Assembly: GCA_041675285.1 (NCBI GenBank)
Contig: JBAYTZ010000023.1
Location: 1 to 42,622 of the forward strand
Direction of reading: 5' to 3'
Source of the DNA: Candidatus Delongbacteria bacterium
GTDB taxonomy: Bacteria; CAIWAD01
Length of the DNA stretch: 42,622 bases
Shown here: positions 6,444 to 14,726 of the stretch, piece after piece
How positions within the stretch are numbered: position 1 is the stretch's first letter
Layout: each line of letters opens with the position of its first letter
The notes under the pieces: model-generated
What the model saw: only the letters and a program-made list of their open reading frames with translations
What the model was told of the DNA's origin: nothing
The model's database searches: none
Translations under genes and position numbers: made by a program

Positions 6444-7278
6444 GGCCCGCATTCGCTGGTGGCTGGTGCTGCTCTACGTGGCCAGCCTGGCGGCCATCGC
6501 CTGGTGGTTCCTGCAGGGCTGGGATTTCTACCGGCTGGACGCGGCCGCGCGGCCGCGGCATCCCGACTACGCCCGGCTGACCTCGGGCGGCGCGCTGGGC
6601 CATCCGCTGGGCGTCGCGGGTTCGCTGTTGATCGTCCTGCTGCTGCTCTACATCCCGCGCAAGCGCTGGAAGGCGCTCGCGCGCTGGGGCTCCCTGCGCA
6701 CCTGGCTGGACGTCCACATCTGGATGGGGCTCAGCGGACCCCTGCTCATCTTGCTGCACTCCGCTTTCAAAGTGGGCGGGCTGGTCTCCTTCTCCTTCTG
6801 GTCCATGACCGCCGTGGCCGTCTCGGGCGTCCTGGGACGCTACCTCTACCTGCAGATTCCCCGCGACGAGAGCGGCGAGGAGCTGGACAGCCGGGGCATC
6901 CAGTCGCGCCAGGACAACTTGCTGGCCGAAGCCGGGCTGGAGTGGGAACGACTGCCGCTGGCCATCCGCGCGCGGCTGGCCGGTCCGGCGGGTGGACTGG
7001 CCTCCTGGCTGCGCGACGACCTGGGCTGGTGGGCGCGGCGGAGCGCCTGGCGGCGCGAGCTGCAGGCCGCGGGAGTGGGCGACCCGACCATGGCCTTGCA
7101 GGCCCTGCGGCGGCTGGAAGTGCTGCAGCGCCGGCGCGGCGCCCTGGACGCGGCCAAGCGTCTGCTCCACTACTGGCACGTCTTCCACCGGCCCTTCGCC
7201 TTCATCATGGTCCTGTTCATGCTGATCCACATCGTGGTCGCCCTGCTCTTCACCTCCAGCCACGGGCTGCCCACATGA
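6427..7278 (+). CDS. Diheme b-type cytochrome membrane subunit
   Basis: A 283-residue membrane protein with five predicted helices (about 11-31, 59-77, 97-114, 120-142 and 254-275) and a soluble cytoplasmic-looking segment at 145-245. Two helices carry histidine pairs with the classic 14-residue spacing of b-type diheme proteins: His97/His111 and His254/His268. Further His248 and His251 precede the last helix. No known family name is evident; it resembles the cytochrome b subunits found beside multiheme c cytochromes. It starts inside the GT2 gene and its TGA overlaps the next ATG. Likely role: passing electrons across the inner membrane between the flavoprotein or quinone and the periplasmic 20-heme protein (inferred). 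Confidence 0.75.
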   Translation: MARTPEARIRWWLVLLYVASLAAIAWWFLQGWDFYRLDAAARPRHPDYARLTSGGALGHPLGVAGSLLIVLLLLYIPRKRWKALARWGSLRTWLDVHIWMGLSGPLLILLHSAFKVGGLVSFSFWSMTAVAVSGVLGRYLYLQIPRDESGEELDSRGIQSRQDNLLAEAGLEWERLPLAIRARLAGPAGGLASWLRDDLGWWARRSAWRRELQAAGVGDPTMALQALRRLEVLQRRRGALDAAKRLLHYWHVFHRPFAFIMVLFMLIHIVVALLFTSSHGLPT

Positions 7279-8639
7279 GCGGCGAAGCCCTGCTCTACCT
7301 GGCCAGCGGCGCGCTTTGCGCCCTGGTCGTCTGGCTCTACCTGCGGCGGGAGGCCCGCCAGAGCGGCGAGATGCAGCACCGGCTCGAGGAGGCGCGGGCC
7401 CGGGGTCTGACCGAGCCCGCCAGCCTGCATCCGCGCATCGACCCCGGGCGCTGCATCGGCAGCGGCGCCTGCGTCCGGGCCTGCCCGGAAAAGCACGTGC
7501 TGGGCCTGGTCAACAACCGCGCCGTGCTGATCAACGCCAGCGCCTGCATCGGTCACGGCGCCTGCGAGGCCGCCTGCCCGGTGGAGGCCATCGACCTGGT
7601 CTTCGGGACGGCCCGCCGCGGCGTGGACCTGCCCCGCGTGCGCGAGACCTTCGAGACCAACGTACCCGGCATTTCCATCGCCGGCGAGCTGGGTGGCATG
7701 GGGCTGATCCGCAACGCCGTGACCCAGGGCCGGCAGGCGGTGGAGGCCCTGGCGGCCTCACTGTCCGCCGAGAAGCCGGGCGCCGAGACGTGCGGGGAGC
7801 CGCGCGTGGACCTGCTGGTGGTGGGGGCCGGCCCGGCGGGCATCTCCGCCGCCCTGGCCGCCCAGCGCGCCGGGCTGTCCGTGCGCGTGCTGGAGCAGGA
7901 CTCCCCGGGCGGCACGATCCTCAACTATCCGCGCCGCAAGCTGGTGATGACCCAGCCCATGTGCCTGCCCGGCGAGTCCCCCTGGCTGACCCGGGAAGTG
8001 AGCAAGGAGGAGCTGCTGGAGCGCTTCCAGACCGTGCTGGAGGCCCGCCGGCCGGAGATCCGCTGCCAGGAGCAGGTGCTGGAGGTGCGGCCGGAGTCCG
8101 GCGGTTTCCGCGTCCTGGGCCGGCGCTCCGACGGGGCCCGGACGGAGCACGCCGCCCGGCGCGTGCTGCTGGCCATCGGCCGGCGCGGCACGCCGCGGCG
8201 CATGGGCGTGCCGGGGGAGGAGCTGCCCCACGTCCACTACCAGTTGCGGGATCCGGACGCCTTCGGCGGCGAGTCCTGCGTGGTGGTGGGCGGCGGCGAC
8301 TCGGCTATCGAGGCGGCCCTGCGGCTGGCCGGCGCGGGCGCGGCCGGCGTGGCGCTGGTACACCGCAGCGAGAGTTTCTCCCGGGCTCGGCCCGCCAACC
8401 AGGAGGCGCTGCGCGCGGCCCAGGCCCAGGGCACGGTCCGCCTGCACCTCAATTCCCGCCCGCTGCGCGTCCTCGCCGATGGCCTGGAGATCGAGGAGAA
8501 CGGCGCGCCCCAGCTGCTGCCCGCGGGACTCGTGCTGGTGCAGATCGGCGGCGAGCTGCCCACCGGCCTCCTGCAGCAGGCGGGCATCATCATCGACACC
8601 CACTTCGGCCAGCACGTGAAACGGGGAGACGCCGCATGA
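7275..8639 (+). CDS. Membrane-anchored ferredoxin-like/FAD NAD(P)-binding oxidoreductase
   Basis: A 454-residue protein: one N-terminal helix (6-23) followed by RREAR, which places the rest in the cytoplasm; a two-cluster ferredoxin-like segment (60-104); a linker GELGGMGLIRNAVTQG (137-152); then a two-dinucleotide-fold flavoprotein of the thioredoxin reductase type, with FAD site GAGPAG (184-189) and NAD(P) site GGGDSAIE (339-346). It lacks the thioredoxin-reductase CxxC. Both ferredoxin motifs have Cys-x5-Cys-x3-Cys-Pro (C60/C66/C70; C91/C97/C101), with Ser63 and His94 where the canonical second cysteine would be. ATGA overlaps join it to the cytochrome b and 20-heme genes. Probable role: NAD(P)H-linked electron entry or exit. 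Confidence 0.82.
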   Translation: MSGEALLYLASGALCALVVWLYLRREARQSGEMQHRLEEARARGLTEPASLHPRIDPGRCIGSGACVRACPEKHVLGLVNNRAVLINASACIGHGACEAACPVEAIDLVFGTARRGVDLPRVRETFETNVPGISIAGELGGMGLIRNAVTQGRQAVEALAASLSAEKPGAETCGEPRVDLLVVGAGPAGISAALAAQRAGLSVRVLEQDSPGGTILNYPRRKLVMTQPMCLPGESPWLTREVSKEELLERFQTVLEARRPEIRCQEQVLEVRPESGGFRVLGRRSDGARTEHAARRVLLAIGRRGTPRRMGVPGEELPHVHYQLRDPDAFGGESCVVVGGGDSAIEAALRLAGAGAAGVALVHRSESFSRARPANQEALRAAQAQGTVRLHLNSRPLRVLADGLEIEENGAPQLLPAGLVLVQIGGELPTGLLQQAGIIIDTHFGQHVKRGDAA

Positions 8640-10309
8640 TCCGGGCGACACTGCACGGGTTGCTGTTCTGTCTGCTGCTGGTGCTGCCGGTCCGGGCCCA
8701 GCTCTCCCCGGGCAAGCTGGCCAAGCCCCACCAGCAGCTGGAGGGGCTTACCAAGTGCACGCAGTGTCACGAACTGGGCAAGCCTGTGGACGGAGCCCGC
8801 TGCCTGGCGTGTCACGGCGCGCTCAACACGCGCATCCAGGCTGGCAAAGGCTTCCACGCCGGCAAGCGCGTGAAGGCCTCGAACTGCGTGGTTTGCCACA
8901 GCGACCACCACGGCCGGGACTTCCAGCTGATCTTCTGGGAGAAGGGCGACAAGGCCTTCAGCCACGTGGAAACCGGCTGGGAGCTGGAGGGCCGGCACTC
9001 CGAGACCAAGTGCCGGGACTGCCACCGCCCGGCGCTGATGGCCCCGGAGACGGCCAAGCGCAAGGATTTGAACCCGGCGCGCAGCTACCTCGGGTTGTCC
9101 GGCGACTGCCGCGCCTGCCATCGCGACGAGCACCAGGGCCAGCTGGGCACCAACTGCGCCTCCTGCCACGACGCCCGCGACTGGAACCAGCCGCGCTTCG
9201 ACCACAACAAGGCCCGCTTCGCCCTGACCGGGGCGCACGAGCGCGTGGCCTGCGCCGCGTGTCACAAGACCGACCTGCCCCGCGCCAAGGCGAGCGGCAC
9301 CGTGGTGGAGAAACCCGCCGCCGGGCCGGCCGTGCGCTACAAGCCGCTGGCCTACACGCGCTGCACGGACTGCCACCGGGATCCCCACGAGGGCCAGCTG
9401 GGCACGGATTGCGCCAGCTGCCACAACACGGCCTCCTTCGTCTCGGACGGCAAGGCCTTCGACCACTCCCGCACGCGCTATCCCCTCACCGGCGCCCACC
9501 AGGACCTGACCTGCGCCCAGTGCCACAAGGGCCCGGAGCCGGGGCGCCGCAAGCCGCGCTTCCAGGATTGCGCGCCCTGCCACGAGGATCCGCACGCCGG
9601 GCAGTTCAGCAGGACCGAACCCCGCCGGGCCTGCTCGTCCTGCCACGACACCCGGCGTTTCAAGCCCTCCGGCTTCGGGCTGACCCAGCACCAGGAGAGC
9701 AAGGCCCCGCTCCAGGGCGCCCACCAGGCCGTGGCCTGCGGGGACTGCCACAAAGCGGCCCAACCCGCCGAGCCCCTGCGCTTCCGCATGGCCGGTCTGG
9801 GCTTCAGCGGCCAGGCCTGCGCGGAGTGCCACGCCGACGTCCACGGCGGCCAGGCCAAGCCCTGGCTGGGCGACGCGGGCTGCCTGGCCTGTCACGACCT
9901 GCAGGACTGGCCCGTGCAGGGCTTCGACCACGGCCGCACCGAGTTCGCCCTGCAGGGGCGGCACGCGCAGGCGGGCTGCGCCGCCTGCCACAAGGCCGAC
10001 ACTCCCCCCGTGGTTCCGCTCAAGGGCCTCGAGCGCCAGTGCGCGGGTTGTCACGAGGATCCGCACCGCGGCCAGTTCCAGGCGGCTCCCGGTTCACGCG
10101 TGGATTGTGCGCTCTGCCACACGCCGGCCGGCTGGAAGGAGAGCATCTTCTCCCACGACAAGACGCGCTTCCCCCTGGACGGCCGCCACAAGAACGTGGC
10201 CTGCGCGGCCTGTCACCTACGCGAGCAGGACGGCCAGGGGAGCTTCGTCCGCTACAAACCTTTGGGCATCCGCTGCGAGGATTGCCACGGTACCGCCACG
10301 GAGGATTGA
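8636..10309 (+). CDS. 20-heme c-type cytochrome
   Basis: A 557-residue secreted protein with signal peptide MIRATLHGLLFCLLLVLPVRA and 20 CXXCH c-heme sites, one per roughly 28 residues. Repeating blocks read CxxCHRDxHxGQLGTxCxxCH, then FDHxxxRFxLxGAH and CxxCH; the extra histidines (FDH, GAH) suit bis-His coordination, as in cytochrome c3/c7-like modules. It is periplasmic or outer-membrane-associated. No lipobox is seen. Its start overlaps the flavoprotein stop. Its distinct repeat pattern separates it from the 37- and 19-heme pair, so it probably sits nearer the cytochrome b as periplasmic acceptor. Assembly requires Ccm heme-ligation genes, none of which are in the window. Confidence 0.93.
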   Translation: MIRATLHGLLFCLLLVLPVRAQLSPGKLAKPHQQLEGLTKCTQCHELGKPVDGARCLACHGALNTRIQAGKGFHAGKRVKASNCVVCHSDHHGRDFQLIFWEKGDKAFSHVETGWELEGRHSETKCRDCHRPALMAPETAKRKDLNPARSYLGLSGDCRACHRDEHQGQLGTNCASCHDARDWNQPRFDHNKARFALTGAHERVACAACHKTDLPRAKASGTVVEKPAAGPAVRYKPLAYTRCTDCHRDPHEGQLGTDCASCHNTASFVSDGKAFDHSRTRYPLTGAHQDLTCAQCHKGPEPGRRKPRFQDCAPCHEDPHAGQFSRTEPRRACSSCHDTRRFKPSGFGLTQHQESKAPLQGAHQAVACGDCHKAAQPAEPLRFRMAGLGFSGQACAECHADVHGGQAKPWLGDAGCLACHDLQDWPVQGFDHGRTEFALQGRHAQAGCAACHKADTPPVVPLKGLERQCAGCHEDPHRGQFQAAPGSRVDCALCHTPAGWKESIFSHDKTRFPLDGRHKNVACAACHLREQDGQGSFVRYKPLGIRCEDCHGTATED

Positions 10310-10310
10310 G

Positions 10311-13139
10311 ATGCGCGCCCTGTCCCTCATCCTGCTGCTGTTCTGCTCGCTGGCGGCGGGCGCCGTCAAGCAGGGGCCGCACGGTCCCATCGAACTGGAT
10401 TGCGCGCGCTGTCACTCCACCAGCGGCTGGGCCCTCCGCACGGACGCGGCCTTCGACCACGACGTGGACACGGCCTATCCGCTGGAAGGCATGCACCGGC
10501 TGGTGGCCTGCGGCACCTGCCACCTGGACAATCGCTTCACCGATACGGGTAGCGCCTGCCTGGACTGCCACCAGGACCCGCACCAGGGCGGACTGGGAAT
10601 GGACTGCCTGGACTGCCACAGCCCGGAGCGCTGGCTGGACCGCTCGCGCCTGCAGGCCCGCCACGAGCGCACCCTCTTCCCGCTGACCGGGGCCCACCGC
10701 CGGGTGGACTGCGCCGCGTGTCACAACGGATCCGGAAGCTCCCAGTTCGCCTCGGCCCCGCTGGAGTGCGCGGCCTGTCACCAGGGCGATTTCCTCTCCG
10801 CCACCCAGCCCGACCACGTGGCCGGCGGGCTCAGCGGAGCCTGCTCCACCTGTCACGGCACCACCCGCTGGTCCAGCGCCGAGGGCTTCCGGCACGACGC
10901 CTTCCCCCTGGCCGGCGCCCACGCCACCCAGTCCTGTTCGGCCTGCCATCAGGGCGGCCGCTTCGCCGGCACTCCCTCCGGGTGCGTGGACTGCCACCTG
11001 CCCGCCTGGGAGAGTTCGGCCAACCCGGACCACGCGGCGGCGGACTTCGGCCAAGACTGCGCCGCCTGTCACGGCGCAGCCGGCTGGCAACCCAGTTCCT
11101 TCAACCACGCCGTGGCCACGGGGTACGCGCTGAACGGCCTGCACGCCGCCGTCTCCTGCGCCGCTTGCCACCAGCAGAACCAATACGCGGGCACCGACGC
11201 ACTCTGCTCGTCCTGTCACCTGACGGACTTCCAGGCTGCGCTTGACCCGCCGCACCAGGAGCAGGGCTATCCCACCGACTGCGCCCTCTGCCACGCCGAG
11301 ACTGGCTGGAACGAGGCCGCCTTCGACCACCAGACCACCGACTTCCCCCTGCAGGGCGCCCACCGCACCACCCTCTGCTCGGATTGCCACGTGGGCGGCC
11401 AGGTGGCCTTCACGCCCACGGACTGCTGGAGCTGCCACGAGCCGGCGTATCAGGCCACCACGGATCCGGCCCACCTGGCCGGCGCCTTCCCCCAGGACTG
11501 CCGCAGTTGTCACGATGAGAGCGCCTGGAACCCCTCCACGCTGGACCACCAGGCCACGCTGTTCCCCCTGCGGGGCGCCCACGTCGCCGTCTCCTGCGCG
11601 GCCTGTCACACCAACGGACAGTACGCGGACAACCCGACGGACTGCTGGAGCTGCCACCAGCCCGACTACGCGGAGAGCACGGATCCGGCCCACGCCACCG
11701 GACTCTTTCCCCAGGACTGCGTGCTCTGCCACGACGAGTCCGCCTGGGACCCGGCGATCCTGAACCACGATCTGACGGACTTCCCGCTGGACGGCGCGCA
11801 CACGGCGGTCTCCTGCGCCGACTGTCACGTGGGCGGCCAGTTCACGGAGCTGCCCGGCGCCTGCTGGAACTGCCACGAGCCGGACTACCGCGAGTCCACG
11901 GAGCCCGACCACGAGACCAACCTGTTCTCCCAATCGTGCACCGACTGTCACACCACCACGGCCTGGAGCCCCTCCACCTTCGACCACACGCTGACCGAGT
12001 TTCCGCTCACCGGCGCCCACGTCGCCGTCAGCTGCGTGGACTGCCACGAGGGCGGCCAGTACACGGACTTGCCCGGGGCCTGCTGGAACTGTCATGAACC
12101 CGACTACCGCGCGACCACGGAGCCCGACCACGAGGCCAACCTGTTCTCCCAGTCCTGCACCGAATGTCACACGACCACGGCCTGGAGCCCCTCCACCTTC
12201 GACCATACGCTGACCGAGTTCCCCCTCACCGGCGCCCACGTCGCCGTCAGCTGCGTGGCCTGCCACGTGGGCGGCCAGTACACGGACTTGCCCGGAGCCT
12301 GTTGGAACTGCCACGAGCCCGAGTATCGCGCGACCACCGATCCGGATCACGAGACCAACCAGTTCTCCCAGTCCTGCACCGAGTGTCACACGACCGCGGC
12401 CTGGAGCCCCTCCACCTTCGACCACGCGCTGACGGACTTCCCGCTCACCGGGGCCCACGTGGTGGTCAGCTGCGCCTCCTGTCACGTGAACGGCCAGTAC
12501 GCTGGCACGCCGGCGGACTGCTGGAGCTGCCATGAACCGGAGTTCCAGTCCGTCACGGATCCCAACCACGTCGCCGGCCAGTACCCGCACGACTGCACCC
12601 TGTGTCACAGCACGGCCGAGTGGGACGGAGCCACCTTCAACCACAGCAGCACGAACTTCCCGCTCACTGGGGCCCACACCACTGTCAGCTGCGCCCAGTG
12701 CCACGTGAACGGCCAGTACGAGAACACCCCCACGGACTGCTACTTCTGCCACCAGACCGACTACCAGAACGCCGCCAGTCCCGAGCACGAGACCCACGGC
12801 TATCCCACGGACTGCGCCTCCTGTCACACGACGGCGGCGGGCTGGAATTCCAGTTTCAACCACGCGGGCTACTTCCCCATCTACACGGGCGACCACCGGG
12901 ACGAGTGGGAGACCTGCGCCAGCTGCCACCTGGGCAACGATCTGAACGACTTCAGCTGCACGCATTGCCACGAGCACTCCCAATCCGAGATGGACGGGGA
13001 ACACGATTTAGATGATGTCCCTGATTACGTTTGGGAGAGCCACGCCTGTCTGAACTGCCATCCCGACGGCAGCGAGTTGCGCCACGGCCTGCAACCGCGC
13101 CATGGACTGGATCTGCGAATGAAGGAGCCCCTGCGATGA
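10311..13139 (+). CDS. 37-heme modular c-type cytochrome
   Basis: A 942-residue secreted protein (signal MRALSLILLLFCSLAAGA) with 37 CXXCH motifs, one per about 25 residues. It is built as 12 three-heme modules plus one terminal heme. Hemes 13-33 follow an exact 73-residue period: CxxCH, W, FDH, FPLxGAH, CxxCH, GQY, C(W/Y)xCH, PxH. Each module also has three conserved non-motif histidines (FDH, GAH, D/EH), enough to give every heme a distal ligand. The C-terminal cap contains FSCTHCHEHSQSEMDGEH. The start has GGAGG 8 nt upstream and the stop overlaps the barrel gene ATG. Such density favours a continuous heme wire; extracellular or trans-barrel location is inferred. Confidence 0.93.
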   Translation: MRALSLILLLFCSLAAGAVKQGPHGPIELDCARCHSTSGWALRTDAAFDHDVDTAYPLEGMHRLVACGTCHLDNRFTDTGSACLDCHQDPHQGGLGMDCLDCHSPERWLDRSRLQARHERTLFPLTGAHRRVDCAACHNGSGSSQFASAPLECAACHQGDFLSATQPDHVAGGLSGACSTCHGTTRWSSAEGFRHDAFPLAGAHATQSCSACHQGGRFAGTPSGCVDCHLPAWESSANPDHAAADFGQDCAACHGAAGWQPSSFNHAVATGYALNGLHAAVSCAACHQQNQYAGTDALCSSCHLTDFQAALDPPHQEQGYPTDCALCHAETGWNEAAFDHQTTDFPLQGAHRTTLCSDCHVGGQVAFTPTDCWSCHEPAYQATTDPAHLAGAFPQDCRSCHDESAWNPSTLDHQATLFPLRGAHVAVSCAACHTNGQYADNPTDCWSCHQPDYAESTDPAHATGLFPQDCVLCHDESAWDPAILNHDLTDFPLDGAHTAVSCADCHVGGQFTELPGACWNCHEPDYRESTEPDHETNLFSQSCTDCHTTTAWSPSTFDHTLTEFPLTGAHVAVSCVDCHEGGQYTDLPGACWNCHEPDYRATTEPDHEANLFSQSCTECHTTTAWSPSTFDHTLTEFPLTGAHVAVSCVACHVGGQYTDLPGACWNCHEPEYRATTDPDHETNQFSQSCTECHTTAAWSPSTFDHALTDFPLTGAHVVVSCASCHVNGQYAGTPADCWSCHEPEFQSVTDPNHVAGQYPHDCTLCHSTAEWDGATFNHSSTNFPLTGAHTTVSCAQCHVNGQYENTPTDCYFCHQTDYQNAASPEHETHGYPTDCASCHTTAAGWNSSFNHAGYFPIYTGDHRDEWETCASCHLGNDLNDFSCTHCHEHSQSEMDGEHDLDDVPDYVWESHACLNCHPDGSELRHGLQPRHGLDLRMKEPLR
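11934..12590 (+). repeat. Three 219-bp tandem coding repeats in the 37-heme gene
   Basis: Heme modules 22-24, 25-27 and 28-30 are encoded by three consecutive units of exactly 219 bp (starting 11934, 12153 and 12372). Long stretches are nearly identical in DNA, for example the CCTGGAGCCCCTCCACCTTC and GCTCACCGGCGCCCACGTCG segments. Conservation at the nucleotide level points to recent duplication by unequal recombination, unlike the diverged outer modules. Confidence 0.85.
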
Positions 13140-14725
13140 GACAGTCCGCCCGCCCCGGCTGGTGCCGCCTGCTCCTGGTGTTGATCCTGGCCGCGGGCCT
13201 GCGTGCCGCGCCCGTCCAGGTGCCGGTCAGCGCGCTGGCCAGCGACGTGGTCTATCTCGGGGCCGGGGCCTCGGAGGGCCTGAGCGTGGGCCTGAAGGGC
13301 GAGCTGCGCGCCCTGGACGGCCGGCGCGCCGAGCTGGAGGTGCTCTTCGTCAGTTCGGGCAAGGCCTCCTGCCGGGTCTCCCCCGCGGGGGCCGACGTGC
13401 GCGTGGGCGATCCCGTCTGGTTCGAGCTGACCCCCGCCGTCGTCCCGGACAGCCTGACCGTCCGCGCGCCGGCCGCGGGCGAGTTGCCGTCGGCAGAATT
13501 GCCGCCGGCCGCCGTGGCGGCCCTGGAGCGCTCCGCCGCGCTGCACGGTCCGTGGATCAAGGGCTGGTGGCGCCTGGACGGCACGCGCACCCAATTGGAC
13601 GCGGAGTCCTCCACCCGCGGCCGCCAGGCCCTGGGTCTGCGAATGGGACTGGCCCAGCAAAAGGACCTGGTCCTCTCGCTGCAGCTGCGCAACCGCAGCG
13701 AGTGGAGCCCGCAGGCGGATCAGGAAGGCTGGGTGGATCAATTCTCGCTGGCGGGAACTGTGCTGCGCGGAGGCGTGGCCTGGGAGGCCGGCCGGATGGC
13801 CGACGGACGGGGCGCCCTGCCCGGGCCGGTGGACGGCCTGGCGCTGGAGAGTGCGGGACGCCGCGACCTGAGCTGGGGCCTGTCCGCGGGCAGCCGGCCG
13901 GCGGCCGTGGATCAGGTGGGCGAGCGGGCCGGCGGCGCGGGCGGACGCCTGCGCTGGCAACCCCGGCAGGGTCCGTTGAGCAGCGACCTGAAGGCCCGCT
14001 GGGAGCAGAGCGGCGCGGGCGTCGCCACCGCCGGCGCCTCCTGGAGCAACCAGCTGCGCTTTCTGCAGAAGGGCCGCCTGGAGCACTGGCTGCGCGCGGA
14101 ATTCAGCGAGCAGAACCAGTGGGACCGCGCCGTCAGCCAGTTCTCCTCCACGCGCCTGCGCTGGCAGGAGGCCGCCTGGCAGGTCGAGGGCCGCCATCAA
14201 CTCAACACCATGCCGGTGGTGATCCCGGAGGATCTGCTGGCCGGCCCCCGCGTGGAGGACCGCCAGAGCCAGCTGCTGGAGCTGGCCGTGTCCCGGCAGT
14301 GGGGCGCCACCTGGCTGCAGCTGCGGACCCAGGGCCGCGGCGAGCGGCTGGACGGCGACCTGGAGCGCCTGCTGGAGGTCAATGGCTCCCTCGCGCCCCG
14401 CGCCGGCCTGCTCAAGCGGGTGGGAGCCAGCTTGCTGGCCTATCTGGGGCCACTCAGCACGGGGCAGGATCTGGAGCTGCGCCTGTCCGGGGCCCCGGCG
14501 TCCTGGCCGGAGCTGGAGCTGGCGCTGCGCGGTTGGCGACTGGACCAGTCGGAGCGCCAGGTGACGGGCTGGAACGGCAGTCTATACGCCCGCGGCCGCT
14601 TGTGGCGGACGCTGCGCTGGGAGGGCGGCGGACTGCTGCAGCGCGAGGAGGGCCTTTGGCTGCGCGAGTTGCGCGTCGGGCTGCGGGGCGATTTGAACCT
14701 GAAATTCAGCCGCATGGACGGATGA
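13136..14725 (+). CDS. Putative outer-membrane beta-barrel protein between two multiheme cytochromes
   Basis: A 529-residue protein with a signal peptide (about residues 1-25, ending LRAAP). A small beta domain of about 75 residues follows, with VYLGAGASEGLSVGLKGEL and a closing VRVGDPV, a pattern common in FCB envelope proteins. The remainder (about 140-529) is alternating polar/hydrophobic short strands rich in Trp, Arg and Glu, such as LWLRELRVGLRGDLNLKF at the end. This is barrel-like, although the last residue is Gly, not Phe. No CXXCH is present. It is translationally coupled to the 37-heme gene (ATGA) and ends 1 nt before the 19-heme gene. By analogy with MtrB-type porins it may hold a cytochrome through the outer membrane. 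I do not recognise the family. Confidence 0.6.
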   Translation: MRQSARPGWCRLLLVLILAAGLRAAPVQVPVSALASDVVYLGAGASEGLSVGLKGELRALDGRRAELEVLFVSSGKASCRVSPAGADVRVGDPVWFELTPAVVPDSLTVRAPAAGELPSAELPPAAVAALERSAALHGPWIKGWWRLDGTRTQLDAESSTRGRQALGLRMGLAQQKDLVLSLQLRNRSEWSPQADQEGWVDQFSLAGTVLRGGVAWEAGRMADGRGALPGPVDGLALESAGRRDLSWGLSAGSRPAAVDQVGERAGGAGGRLRWQPRQGPLSSDLKARWEQSGAGVATAGASWSNQLRFLQKGRLEHWLRAEFSEQNQWDRAVSQFSSTRLRWQEAAWQVEGRHQLNTMPVVIPEDLLAGPRVEDRQSQLLELAVSRQWGATWLQLRTQGRGERLDGDLERLLEVNGSLAPRAGLLKRVGASLLAYLGPLSTGQDLELRLSGAPASWPELELALRGWRLDQSERQVTGWNGSLYARGRLWRTLRWEGGGLLQREEGLWLRELRVGLRGDLNLKFSRMDG

Positions 14726-14726
14726 C

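Noticed and set aside
8237..13004. Long minus-strand open frames opposite the cytochrome genes
   Set aside because: They are repetitive Ala/Gly/Val-rich translations of the antisense of CXXCH repeats; no start signals or folds.
10311..13139. Frameshift or assembly chimera explaining the 37-heme length
   Set aside because: The frame is continuous, the heme modules keep an exact 73-residue period and both end caps are intact; only repeat-number error remains possible.
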